From the NCBI GenBank assembly GCA_964646755.1, contig CAZYIE010000013.1, positions 1-64,000 on the forward strand: a stretch of 64,000 nt of DNA, given 5' to 3'. This stretch comes from MVRV01 sp964646755 (GTDB lineage: Bacteria > Desulfobacterota > Syntrophia > Syntrophales > Smithellaceae). Shown piece after piece: positions 1-9,061 of the stretch (the stretch's first letter is position 1; every line of letters begins with the position of its first letter). Below the pieces are notes generated by a model that had not been told where the DNA came from, ran no database searches, and saw nothing but the letters and a program-made list of their open reading frames with translations. A program made the translations under genes and the position numbers.

Positions 1-38
1 CCCCTTAAAACTTAAAACTTTAAGGGGGTTTTTGTTTT
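1..38 (+). terminator. Rho-independent terminator-like hairpin at window edge
   Basis: Perfect 9-bp arms at 1-9 (CCCCTTAAA) and 19-27 (TTTAAGGGG) are followed by a T-rich tract at 29-38. The T tract is on the plus strand, so it would end transcription entering from the left of the window. The hairpin also sits just downstream of the minus-strand ligase gene ending at 53 and could serve both directions. Confidence 0.6.
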
Positions 39-52
39 GCTGCTTTTTCACA

Positions 53-1516
53 TCAACCGAGGGACGCCACGAACTCCACCTCACGGGGGACCTTGTAAGC
101 GGAGAGGTAAATCCGACAATGCCTCATGATCTCTTTTTCGTCAGCCACAACGCCGGTCTTCTTCACGATCAGGGCTTTGACAATCTCTCCCCGCATTGGG
201 TCTATCTGGCCTATGACTTTAACTGTGGCAACAGCGGGATGCATATCCAGAACCAACTCTACTTCTTTGGGATAGACATTAAAACCGCTGGTAATGATCA
301 TTCGCTTTTTCAGCCCGACAAGGAAAACATATCCCCCCTCATCAATGTATGCCAGATCACCGGAATGGAGCCACCCGCCGCGCATAACCTCGGCAGTGGC
401 CGCCTCATCTTTATAATATCCCTGCATCACCACATCACCGCGGATAACCAACTCACCTGTAACTCCCGCCGGAACTTCCTGATCATCTTCATTTAAAACC
501 TTTACTTCAACACCGGGAAGAGTCGTTCCAATGGAACCGGGCTTCTGCTTCCGTGCGGGCATCGTGAAGACACAGCAGGGCGAAGTTTCCGTCAGGCCGT
601 ATCCTTCCAACACACGAATACCGAGATGCTTTTCAAATTCCGAAAACAATTCCGGCTGCATGGCTGATCCTCCGGTTATGCCAAAGCGCAGTGAACTAAG
701 ATCATACTCGACACGCCTTTCGTGCAAGAGCATACCCATAAAGAGGCGGGGAACGGCAGCAATATAGGTCACCTTCTCTTTCTCTATTGCCGCAAAAATC
801 CCGTCCATGGTGAAACGATCCACGAGAACAATGCCTGCTCCTACATGGATGGGGGCCAGCATGTTGACGGCTGCGCCGAATGAATGGAAAAGCGGAATTA
901 CGGCCAGACACCGGTCTTTTTCCGTTCCGTTGAAGACCGTTCGCAGCAGGACGGCCTGTGTTCTCAGGTTATTGAAAGTCAGAACTGCACCGACAGGCTT
1001 GCCCGTCAGACCAGACGTATAGATCATGACGGAAGGATCATCCCCAGACAATTCCGGGACGTCGAGTGTCACCGGTCCACTGTTTATGATCTCGCCGAAA
1101 GGAGATCCGGCATCCAAACCACTGGAAACAATCAGATGTCGACAACGGGTAAGTCTATCCTGGATTTCGTGGAATCTTTTGGACAGACTTTCCAGAGTAA
1201 TAAAAACCATGGCATCACTGTCCTCAATGACGTGCAGGAGCTCATAGGAAGTGGACATGACATTCAGAGTCACAGCGATGGCGCCCATTCTAAGTGCTGC
1301 AAAATAGGAAATAATAAACTCAGGCGAGTTCGGAAACATAAGGGCAATTTTATCGCCTTTTTGAATACCAAGCGTCCTGAAATGGTGGGCCAGGGAGTTC
1401 ACAAACCGGTTAAGCTTCCTGTATGATATTACGCTTCCTTCATAAATAACAGCCTCATTTTCCGGATATTTCTCAGCGCTCTCCTGGAGCATTGTTGCCA
1501 TATTCATCACATTCAA
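53..1516 (-). CDS. AMP-dependent acyl-CoA ligase, C-terminally truncated
   Basis: 487 aa, ANL superfamily of long-chain/medium-chain acyl-CoA ligases, which activate a carboxylate with ATP and CoA. The P-loop-like A3 motif appears as YTSGLTGKPVGA (normally YTSGTTGxPKGA: the usual threonine is leucine and the usual lysine is valine). Downstream are GYGLTETSP, the hinge region SGDLAYIDEGGY and the GFNVYPKEVE segment. A GAGGGAAGG ribosome site precedes the ATG. The protein stops after YKVPREVEFVASLG, before the conserved LPxxxxGKxLRR (A10) motif that carries the adenylation lysine and is present in the three other ligases of this window. Activity is therefore doubtful. It is separated from the next gene by about 430 gene-free bases, so it looks monocistronic. 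Confidence 0.85.
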   Translation of the reverse strand: MNVMNMATMLQESAEKYPENEAVIYEGSVISYRKLNRFVNSLAHHFRTLGIQKGDKIALMFPNSPEFIISYFAALRMGAIAVTLNVMSTSYELLHVIEDSDAMVFITLESLSKRFHEIQDRLTRCRHLIVSSGLDAGSPFGEIINSGPVTLDVPELSGDDPSVMIYTSGLTGKPVGAVLTFNNLRTQAVLLRTVFNGTEKDRCLAVIPLFHSFGAAVNMLAPIHVGAGIVLVDRFTMDGIFAAIEKEKVTYIAAVPRLFMGMLLHERRVEYDLSSLRFGITGGSAMQPELFSEFEKHLGIRVLEGYGLTETSPCCVFTMPARKQKPGSIGTTLPGVEVKVLNEDDQEVPAGVTGELVIRGDVVMQGYYKDEAATAEVMRGGWLHSGDLAYIDEGGYVFLVGLKKRMIITSGFNVYPKEVELVLDMHPAVATVKVIGQIDPMRGEIVKALIVKKTGVVADEKEIMRHCRIYLSAYKVPREVEFVASLG

Positions 1517-1947
1517 ATTTACCTTCCCTCTATTTTGCCCTTCTTAACATACGTGAAGCCGTTTTCCGACATTAATTATTTATTAATTTTGAGCATCTAT
1601 ATTATTGGCCAATTTTGACATCATATTTCTCTTGACGTTGATAACTTAACTTGCCTGAGCGTAAACCATCATAATTTCACGACATATCTTGTAACATACT
1701 GATATAACGCATTATTAATCATTGCCCAATCATTGCGCAATGCGGTATAAAGTGGCTTATTTTGAGCAGTTAGAATATTTATCAACATCCTTATCAACAA
1801 TTTATTCAACAGTTCTGTTTATAAACTGACCGAGTGTCCAATTATTGGTTTTATTTTGTCAAAATAGACTTACCCGCTGGACCAGTTTTTGAGGAGGAAG
1901 GTTAAGAGAATAGTCAGCAGATACAAAAACTCTCTGAGAAAGAGGAT
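1517..1947. other. AT-rich gene-free region with palindrome and paired TTATCAACA sites
   Basis: No supported gene. It contains a perfect 12-bp palindrome CATTGCGCAATG (1731-1742) and two copies of TTATCAACA 12 bp apart (1779-1787 and 1791-1799), each one base away from the DnaA-box consensus TTATCCACA. It is the upstream region of the ligase gene, so the palindrome could be an operator; no regulator gene is adjacent. Confidence 0.4.
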
Positions 1948-3894
1948 TTATTTTATCTTTTTTAATCGAATTATATTATCCAGTATTAAAACCTTGTTTT
2001 CCAGTTTCCACTTTCGGGAAACCGGTGCTGCACCGACCAGATTCAGGATCAGGATATCATTGTTAAAGGTATAAGTCCCTTTCTGGGCGGCAATGACCGG
2101 ATTTACGGAGCCTTTAGGAAACGTCTTCAGAAGTGCCGGCGTAAACCGGGAAACAAAATCAAACGTATTGTCTTTGTTCAGAGCAAGCTTGAATATTGCC
2201 TGCGGCATCCCATCCTGAAAACCCTCCCAGGTTCCAATCAGTTCTTTGACAATGACATTTTTCAGAACAACAGGTGCATCCTGCCTGGCGGCTTTAGATA
2301 CCAGCAGGTTGACGATTGAGCTTTTCCCGGAACGTTGCGCATAACTTCCGGCTGATTCGCCGGCGCCGTTTTTCAGATTCACGTCGGCACCGCGGTCGAT
2401 GAGCAGTTCGGCAACCTTTTCATTGCCTCGGCCTGCGGCCAGCATCAAAGCCGTTTCTCCACCGTGTTTTACCATATCGGGTTTGGCGCCTCTCTCCAGA
2501 AGCAAAGAAACCTTTTCGTAAGCCTGCTTTTGATCAGCACACATAGCCGCAGCAATTAACGGTGTTCTTCCATCGGAGGCCGCGAAATCAATATCGGCTT
2601 TATTGTCCAGTAAAATATTCATGATCTGAATGTAGCTTTTGTGTTTAAAAGGGTCAGGATTGCCCGCTGCCATAACCAACGGTGTCAGATTACTGGCGGA
2701 GGATCGAGTGTTAATAACCGCACCTCCTTCCATCAGAACCTGGACCATTTCCGGATCAGTCACTATTACGGCCGCGGTCAGCGGTGTGTAACTGGCTTTG
2801 TCCGGAATTTCCGTTTTAGCCCCGCGCGAAATGAGGTATTTGGCCGCAGCGTAATTTTTGGACATTGCGGCAACATATAACGCGGTACGGCCATTTGCCG
2901 GGGATAAAAGGTTGATATTTGCTCCATTGTCCAGCAGGAGCCCGATGGCTTCCACAAACCCCAGGTGGGTGGCCACATGCAGAGCTGAATAATCACCGGC
3001 TACATGGTTGAGCCTGGGTTTGAAGGTGAGAAACTTTTCCAGATATTGGAAGACCAGGGTCTGATTTTTATTCTTCCAGCCAATCGCCGCCATGAGCGGT
3101 GTGGATCCGTTGTTGTCTGCCTTATTAATGTCTGCGCCCTGGGAGACAAGAAAGTCCAGCACATCGTATTTTTTGTGTAAAACGGTGGTTGTCAGTACCG
3201 ATGCTCCTGTTTTGTCCGGCAGATTGATTTTTGAGCCGTGGCTGTGCAGAAGTTTAACCATCTCCAGATTTTCATTGGCCACAGCGAACCAGAAGGCCGT
3301 TTTGCCTTCTCTTTCCTTCAGCAGGACATCGGGTTTTTTGGCCTGGGCCAGAAGAAGCCGGACCGTATCCAGATGATTCATCGCGGCAGCCAAAATTAAC
3401 GCTGAATTCCCTTGTGACAGAGGGGCGCCATTTGTCCGGTCCCGGGCATTAATATCGGCGCCTTTTTTCAGCAAAAGATCGACGATTTCCGTTTGTCCCC
3501 TTTCCGCTGCAATCAACAACGGCGTGCGTTCCCACGTATTGCCGAATCCGTCCTCATGAATGCCTCTCTTGTTGACGTCCACCCTGGGCGCTGAAATGAT
3601 CGCTTTCGCGACGTCCCACCTGTTGCCGTAAGCGAGCGCAAAGCACAGCGGGGTCTCTTGTTTCCAAACCACATTTATATCGGCACCGCTGTCTATGGCG
3701 GCGTTGACCTTGTCTATGCTATCGTTAACAATGTCCTTAAAAATAGCCGGCCGGGGCCCCTCTTCGGCTTGTGCATAAAACGGCAGCAATGCACTGCCCA
3801 TGAGCAGCAAGATAAAAGCTGTTTGGAAATACCTGTATATTTTCAATTGTTTTACCCCCGAATTTGCCAAATAGAACCGTCGCCAATATTTCAT
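1948..3894 (-). CDS. Secreted ankyrin-repeat protein
   Basis: 648 aa. A hydrophobic export signal (about residues 22-43, ending YAQAEEG) is followed by some 14-15 ankyrin repeats (about residues 50-545) with the usual G-x-TPL-x-x-A and LL-x-x-GA-x-x-N signatures, for example TPLLIAAERGQTEIVDLLLK. The last 90 residues are a separate domain beginning GTWEGFQDGMPQ, with a beta-rich look. Ankyrin arrays bind other proteins; the partner here is unknown, but export places it in the periplasm or outside. It starts 5 bp after the stop of the upstream secreted protein, so the two are probably one operon. The true start may be an internal codon nearer the signal peptide. Confidence 0.85.
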   Translation of the reverse strand: MKYWRRFYLANSGVKQLKIYRYFQTAFILLLMGSALLPFYAQAEEGPRPAIFKDIVNDSIDKVNAAIDSGADINVVWKQETPLCFALAYGNRWDVAKAIISAPRVDVNKRGIHEDGFGNTWERTPLLIAAERGQTEIVDLLLKKGADINARDRTNGAPLSQGNSALILAAAMNHLDTVRLLLAQAKKPDVLLKEREGKTAFWFAVANENLEMVKLLHSHGSKINLPDKTGASVLTTTVLHKKYDVLDFLVSQGADINKADNNGSTPLMAAIGWKNKNQTLVFQYLEKFLTFKPRLNHVAGDYSALHVATHLGFVEAIGLLLDNGANINLLSPANGRTALYVAAMSKNYAAAKYLISRGAKTEIPDKASYTPLTAAVIVTDPEMVQVLMEGGAVINTRSSASNLTPLVMAAGNPDPFKHKSYIQIMNILLDNKADIDFAASDGRTPLIAAAMCADQKQAYEKVSLLLERGAKPDMVKHGGETALMLAAGRGNEKVAELLIDRGADVNLKNGAGESAGSYAQRSGKSSIVNLLVSKAARQDAPVVLKNVIVKELIGTWEGFQDGMPQAIFKLALNKDNTFDFVSRFTPALLKTFPKGSVNPVIAAQKGTYTFNNDILILNLVGAAPVSRKWKLENKVLILDNIIRLKKIK

Positions 3895-3899
3895 TAACT

Positions 3900-4700
3900 C
3901 TATTTTTCAACCATCCATCCGAGTGCAGTCAGAACTTGGCTTGATATGGCGAGCTCCTTCATCTTTTTTCTTCCCAGCGCCGGTTTACTCAAACCGAGGA
4001 ACCAGTGGACGCCGCGCCATTCGCCATACTGACCTCTTTGCATCAGAAAATACAGTTTGCCACCGGCGATAATCGGCATTTCTTTATAAATCGCGGCCAC
4101 AGGCACAGTAACAAAAATAACTGACGCCCAACCATCATTAGTTATAATTCTGTTTATGATATTCGTGCAATATGTTTCCGCCGGCGGCAATCCTTTTCCT
4201 GTATAGAACTTACAGGAAAAGTAGTCATTAATGTACTTAGCTCCATAATCTTTATCGGCATATTTTAAATAGGATGCATAATTGGTTATTGCTTCTTGCA
4301 ATAAGGCTGCATCATATATTGGATCAGTGGTGGATACCGGCGGCTTTCCTTTTCCGGCATGATCTCCGGAAGCAGCGCCACCCTCTTTCCCCTCAAAAAG
4401 CACTACATCGCCCCTGAGCAGTGTTGCGTTTCCATGATGCACCCGGAAGGTTATTTTACCATCGCTGTAAAGTGCGCCGGAAGCAGGTTTGGCGTCAGGC
4501 AGGGTCAGTGTTTTCCCATCAGGAAGTTCCAGTATTACTTTTTCAGCGGAAATATCAAAAAGTGCGTTCAACCGTTTTCCCTGAGCCGAAACATAAACCG
4601 TAATCACCATGCTGCCAGGTGGCTTCGCATAACAGTAATCATGCCCCCTCCCCGCCGTAATGCACAGGATCAGCAACAATGAAACCACCAGCTTCTTCAT
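3900..4700 (-). CDS. Secreted protein of unknown function
   Basis: 266 aa, not recognised. It begins with a clean signal peptide (MKKLVVSLLLILCITAG) and a GGAGG ribosome site 5 nt before the ATG. Residues 30-100 look like a small beta domain (repeated LPDGKTLTLPDAKP-type turns). The C-terminal half has aromatic-rich segments such as GQYGEWRGVHWFLGLSKP. It is immediately upstream of, and probably co-transcribed with, the ankyrin-repeat gene (5-bp gap), which suggests a joint role in the cell envelope. Confidence 0.7.
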   Translation of the reverse strand: MKKLVVSLLLILCITAGRGHDYCYAKPPGSMVITVYVSAQGKRLNALFDISAEKVILELPDGKTLTLPDAKPASGALYSDGKITFRVHHGNATLLRGDVVLFEGKEGGAASGDHAGKGKPPVSTTDPIYDAALLQEAITNYASYLKYADKDYGAKYINDYFSCKFYTGKGLPPAETYCTNIINRIITNDGWASVIFVTVPVAAIYKEMPIIAGGKLYFLMQRGQYGEWRGVHWFLGLSKPALGRKKMKELAISSQVLTALGWMVEK

Positions 4701-4909
4701 AATCCTCCGGTTTTTAAATGTAATTCATTATTGTTGGGTAAAGTCCAGTTCAAATTGCACCATGTTTTAGAATCAATGTGATTAATGGAAACAATCGTCC
4801 TCATTTTTTCTAAGATTGAATCCCGGTTTTTCGCGGAAGTTAATAGCGTAGAAATGCTTTTTATGTCCCTTGAATTCACACGAATCCGGGCTTGTCCCCT
4901 ATGGATTTA

Positions 4910-5851
4910 TCAGATGCTCTCCGCATACGTAAAGACGGCATTAACGTAGGCTTTTTCATGGTTGTAGCGATAAACCGCCCTGCGCATTCTTTTCTCGTGG
5001 CCGTTTTTCCAACCCACCCGGCGGAGGTAATTGGCTACACTGGCAAAAGCATCGGGATAGTCATACAGGTCGATTATCCCGTCATTATTGTGATCCACGG
5101 CAAAAATAACATACGATGAAGGCATAAACTGGGGGATGCCGAAAGCGCCGGCCCAGGACCCTTTCACGGTAAACGGGTCCATGCCCCTTTGCTTGCAAGT
5201 CTTAACCCAGGTAACCAGTTCTCTACTGGCCATGCGAACACGCTTTGTTCTTTTACTGAGCATGGCCATCGTATAAAGGGAATTGAAAACACTATATTTG
5301 CCGAGATTCTCCTTGAAATTCGTCTCTACCCTGATAATCGCCACAATATAATTGGCAGGCACACCATAGAGACTTTCCAGCCTCGCAAAAAGTTCTTTGT
5401 TTTCCGCCACGATTCTTTTTCCGGATTCAATAGACTCCGGATTGAGCAGGCCGAACTCCTCGTCGAAGTAACTCAGCTTCTTCTTTTTCTTCTCACCTTC
5501 TTTTGGTGACGCGGACGCATATATATTGTGGTAGATCTCCAGCCGCTCGTCGGAAAATATTGCATCAATATCAGCAGGACTGATACCGGCCCTTCGGAAA
5601 GACGCCTGCAAAGCGGCTCTCCGTTTTTCAATACTTCCCGTAATCACCGCTTTTTCTTTTTTCCCGCTACGCTTCTTTTTTACCGCGGTTTGTTTTACTG
5701 TTTCTTTGTCTTGGATTTCTTTGCCGGTAATTTCTTCTGTCGGGGCAACTTTATTCTCTGCAATCGCAACGCCGCAGAAAAGATATACAAAAGAAAATAA
5801 CGCCACAACAACCACAACGCCTGTTTTCAGACTATTCATCTGCCTCCACAC
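4910..5851 (-). CDS. Lytic murein transglycosylase, MltB/SLT_2 family
   Basis: 313 aa. An N-terminal membrane/signal segment (residues 10-30) is followed by a lysine-rich, low-complexity linker (about 35-75) and the catalytic domain (about 80-313). The family glutamate is in AIIRVETNFKENLGKY, and the segment SWAGAFGIPQFMPSSY followed by DHNNDGIIDLYDYPDA is diagnostic of the MltB group. It cleaves the MurNAc-GlcNAc bond of peptidoglycan with formation of 1,6-anhydroMurNAc. It has no close operon partner: 209 bp to the next gene downstream, and the tRNA-Leu locus upstream. Confidence 0.9.
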   Translation of the reverse strand: MWRQMNSLKTGVVVVVALFSFVYLFCGVAIAENKVAPTEEITGKEIQDKETVKQTAVKKKRSGKKEKAVITGSIEKRRAALQASFRRAGISPADIDAIFSDERLEIYHNIYASASPKEGEKKKKKLSYFDEEFGLLNPESIESGKRIVAENKELFARLESLYGVPANYIVAIIRVETNFKENLGKYSVFNSLYTMAMLSKRTKRVRMASRELVTWVKTCKQRGMDPFTVKGSWAGAFGIPQFMPSSYVIFAVDHNNDGIIDLYDYPDAFASVANYLRRVGWKNGHEKRMRRAVYRYNHEKAYVNAVFTYAESI

Positions 5852-6140
5852 CGGTTCTTCAGAATGTATTCCCGCACTACTTCAGCACGCAGTAAACTTT
5901 AAGCTGTAATTTACACGATTTTTCTTATACGCTCCAGAAATAAATCGTTATTCCCGGCCTGCAATTCCCCCTGTTCTTCCTTTAATTTCTTAAGCGAGCC
6001 GCAGCACAAAAAACAAAAACGACGCTTAAAGAATAAATCGCCAACCGCCGGATTTACAGCAATGACGGAGCTTTGCTGTCATGACAAGGAATAAGTTGAT
6101 AAGTTAACAGTGTCCCTCTGTTTGCTCTCTGTTTGCTTTT

Positions 6141-6185
6141 AAAAAAATAAAAAAGGCCTATGAAATAGGAAATTTTCATAAGCCT
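6141..6185 (-). terminator. Intrinsic terminator of tRNA-Leu
   Basis: Twelve-bp stem, AGGCTTATGAAA pairing with TTTCATAGGCCT (one G-T pair) on the minus strand, followed by a TTTTTTATTTTTTT tract. It begins 10 nt after the tRNA 3' end. Confidence 0.9.
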
Positions 6186-6195
6186 TTGATATTAC

Positions 6196-6283
6196 TGGTG
6201 CCCGGGGCCGGAATCGAACCGGCACACCCACAAGGAGCGAGAGATTTTAAGTCTCTTGCGTCTACCAGTTCCGCCACCCGGGC
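6196..6283 (-). tRNA. tRNA-Leu (anticodon UAA)
   Basis: 88 nt with encoded CCA. The acceptor stem GCCCGGG pairs with CCCGGGC. The anticodon stem AGAGA/TCTCT encloses the loop CTTAAAA, giving anticodon TAA. A long class II variable arm (about CTCGCTCCTTGTGGGTG) and the T-loop GTTCGATTC are present. A near-consensus promoter lies upstream and a strong terminator downstream, so it is a single-gene transcription unit. Confidence 0.97.
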
Positions 6284-6314
6284 ATCAACCGAATACCTTG
6301 AAGAATTGTTTGCG

Positions 6315-6343
6315 CTTATATTATTTTTGATAGCGGCTGTCAA
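6315..6343 (-). promoter_or_regulatory. Sigma-70 promoter for tRNA-Leu
   Basis: On the minus strand TTGACA (6338-6343) is followed by a 17-nt spacer and TATAAG (6315-6320). The predicted start is about 25 nt before the mature tRNA 5' end. Confidence 0.85.
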
Positions 6344-6448
6344 GGATTTGATATAAAAACCATAGATAAGTATCACTCAAACAGATATCAAACTGTTGAG
6401 GTACTTCTTTCAGGCGGCCATATTTTTTCCAACCATCCTGCTAATCAT

Positions 6449-9007
6449 TCATGTTCTGCCTGTGACCCCGGGAATCAAACTATGGGCATCGGCATCTATC
6501 TCGTGATCTACCGCCAAAAGCAACGGCTGCAATTTATCTTCCGACTGCTGCCTTTTCACAAAACCGCAGGAAAGCCTAAACAGCTGGGCCATAACTTCAT
6601 CCACAATCTCACGGGGGATTCCGTAATAGAGAAAATTTATGGGCATCAACGCGCCAAGCAGATAAAATAATTTATTTATTGCCGGATCAGAGGAACAGCT
6701 AATTTCCACCTGATAGCCCTGAAATATTCCGGTCTGAAGATCCCGCAATTCATTAAAATCAACATTGATCTCTTTATCTCCGATTTTTTTGTTTTTTTCG
6801 TCACAAAGAGATTGAAGAAAATCCTGTAAATCCGAAAACTCCAAAGTTTTGGTAGAACCGCTAATAAATAAAATTGATTTTTGACGACCATGCAGAATAA
6901 TTTCCTCAATGTGTTTTTGTTTTAAAATGGAACTACCGATCACACCAATAAACATTTCGGTATTGCGTAATGCTTCTTCACCCAGTTCTTCGATGGTTTT
7001 AAACTCTGGTATCTCCCGGTTCGAATAATCAGCTGCGGCAATATCCACTCCGTAAAGATTGCCGGGTTCAACACGATGAAGGAGTTCCTGTTTCAGAAAA
7101 GACCCGATAGCGCCGGAAGAGCCGAGAATAACGATTTTCCGCCTCGATAAAAGGATTCCCAATCTGTTGAGAATTGTTTCCGTAGCATTGAGGATGGACA
7201 TGGCACATTCGCGAGCTTCCGGGCCCCTCTTGAGGCTGGAAACCGCTATGCTGGCCACGGGAAATTGGAGCTTCCCGAATTCCTGCAAAACTTCGGCATT
7301 GTAATCGTAGCCGTTTCTGGTGTGTTCAATGCTTCCCAGATATTTCCCTTCAAGCCATTGGGCAAATGAAATCCTTTTATCGCCCAGGGGAAAAGGCACA
7401 TGGAAATAATTAAAGACATCGTCTGCGGTTTTATTCTCCAGACAAAAACGATTCATCAGAGGAGCAAGATAGCCGCCGTCTTCCACCAGAAGCATTGATT
7501 CCCCCTTTGAACCAGACTTAATGATTTCCTTTAATAAAACATTACCGGTTGCCAGGCGCATCGCCTGCAGAAAACTAAAGTTTTCATCTAAAAAAATATT
7601 GTCAATCTCTTCCATTCCATCCAGCGGAGTAAACTGACGTGAGAACCTGTAAATTCCTTTCAGATTTTGCTGCAATTCAATTTTTTGTAAGCCGTAAAAA
7701 CGGAAATTATCAGGAGGTAAAGACATCAGCGTTTCCAAATACGTCTCCGGCATGATGCCTGAATACCGAACAAAAAAAGTGGTCATTGATTCACTTCCCG
7801 CCCTGGCAAAGGCCTGTAAAAGGCCGATCACTTCGGCGGTATTATGGTGAATTAAAAATATTCTCACATGCTTCATTGGTTCATTCTGTTTCGCAAGCGC
7901 ATGCGATAATGCAGGCATACGCATCAGGTAGTCATTCATCGTCAACACACTGCGGCGTTTATCAAAGCTTACATTTAAACAGACACCGTAGCGGGACACA
8001 TCAAAATAAACACGGTACACCCCTGAAATCATTTCAATGATATTTCCCTGCGCCAGCAATCTTAATGCGCACGGATCATCCAGTAATTGAATTTCTTTTA
8101 GCAGAATATTTAACAGTCCGGCTTCCGCACTGAAATCATTATTTGTTTCCAGTAAACGCATAATCTTTTTATCTGCAGGCCAGTTAAAATAAATATTCTG
8201 AACATAAGGCAGGCCTTCACTTTGCAGGTGCACAAAAAAATCATTCAGAGAAACCGGATTTTCATTGTACTCGGAACGGTTATTCATGTATTCGCGAATA
8301 ATGCCCTGATGAATTTTTTCGGCGGTAGGATAAATATCGGAAAAATAAGATGGACGAACAATCTCATCAACCACACGATGCGGTATATGTTTTAATTGCA
8401 GGCGGGAATTCATTGCATCTTCAATCGTAATACGAAGAAAACGTCCCGTCCTGCTGTATTCCGCAAGAAAATAATTTCCATTTTTCTCATCAGGATCATG
8501 GAGGTGAAAAGGAAACAATAAAGCGGGCGGCGCATCTCCCTTGTGTTCATTCTTTATTCCGAAATAATCCGGAAAGAGAATGCCGCCCCACCTTTCCGTT
8601 TGCAGAGAACGAAAAATAACCTGCATGCAGTTACCGAAGTTCCGATAACCGAATGGAAGACTTCCTGCCGTATCCAGCCTCACATAAATAACGATCCAGT
8701 CAAGACCGGTCGCGGCAAGTTCCGGCGTCATGCGGGAATCCACCCTGTGACGCACCATAACATCGGCAATACCGGTATCACACTGTTCAATAACTTCGTC
8801 AACCAGCAACTGGACAAAGGCGTGCAGATTACGGAAAACGCGAATATTTGTCAAATCAACGGCGTAATGATTATCACATCGTCGGAGAAAAGGCACACCC
8901 AGCGTCGTTAATTCTTCCTGAGATTGCAAAACAGTCGCTTTTCCAGAATCTTTTGCGTCCTGCTGTTGAATCAGCGTTCTGATTATGTCACCAACATCAC
9001 GTTTCAT
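6449..9007 (-). CDS. Large protein with C-terminal dinucleotide-binding fold, function unknown
   Basis: 852 aa, not recognised as a whole. Residues 1-450 show no motif I can name. The segment from about 450 to 640 (LLVEDGGYLAPL, HTRNGYDYNAEVL, FPVASIAVSSLKRGPEAR) followed by KIVILGSSGAIGS (about residues 630-640) resembles the layout of S-adenosylhomocysteine-hydrolase or shikimate-dehydrogenase-like proteins, in which a Rossmann domain binds NAD(P). No signal peptide or membrane segment, so probably cytoplasmic. It is the last gene of a minus-strand unit (54 bp after the alcohol dehydrogenase), so it may act with that oxidoreductase. The functional guess is weak. Confidence 0.6.
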   Translation of the reverse strand: MKRDVGDIIRTLIQQQDAKDSGKATVLQSQEELTTLGVPFLRRCDNHYAVDLTNIRVFRNLHAFVQLLVDEVIEQCDTGIADVMVRHRVDSRMTPELAATGLDWIVIYVRLDTAGSLPFGYRNFGNCMQVIFRSLQTERWGGILFPDYFGIKNEHKGDAPPALLFPFHLHDPDEKNGNYFLAEYSRTGRFLRITIEDAMNSRLQLKHIPHRVVDEIVRPSYFSDIYPTAEKIHQGIIREYMNNRSEYNENPVSLNDFFVHLQSEGLPYVQNIYFNWPADKKIMRLLETNNDFSAEAGLLNILLKEIQLLDDPCALRLLAQGNIIEMISGVYRVYFDVSRYGVCLNVSFDKRRSVLTMNDYLMRMPALSHALAKQNEPMKHVRIFLIHHNTAEVIGLLQAFARAGSESMTTFFVRYSGIMPETYLETLMSLPPDNFRFYGLQKIELQQNLKGIYRFSRQFTPLDGMEEIDNIFLDENFSFLQAMRLATGNVLLKEIIKSGSKGESMLLVEDGGYLAPLMNRFCLENKTADDVFNYFHVPFPLGDKRISFAQWLEGKYLGSIEHTRNGYDYNAEVLQEFGKLQFPVASIAVSSLKRGPEARECAMSILNATETILNRLGILLSRRKIVILGSSGAIGSFLKQELLHRVEPGNLYGVDIAAADYSNREIPEFKTIEELGEEALRNTEMFIGVIGSSILKQKHIEEIILHGRQKSILFISGSTKTLEFSDLQDFLQSLCDEKNKKIGDKEINVDFNELRDLQTGIFQGYQVEISCSSDPAINKLFYLLGALMPINFLYYGIPREIVDEVMAQLFRLSCGFVKRQQSEDKLQPLLLAVDHEIDADAHSLIPGVTGRT

Positions 9008-9061
9008 TAATTAATGTCTCCGCTAATCAAATCTTCTCCGTTTTCTTGTCTGATTGATTGC

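Noticed and set aside
884..1426. 180-codon plus-strand frame
   Set aside because: It is antisense to the intact acyl-CoA ligase frame and has no similarity to known proteins.
1517..1947. Chromosome origin
   Set aside because: Only two near-consensus boxes, and no dnaA, dnaN, parAB or rpmH gene nearby.
4697..4879. 60-codon frame overlapping the start of the 3900-4700 gene
   Set aside because: No ribosome site, no similarity; the ATGA overlap arises from the GGAGGATTATGA ribosome site of the real gene.
6196..6283. tRNA-Leu as an integration site
   Set aside because: No integrase gene and no repeated 3' tRNA fragment seen nearby.
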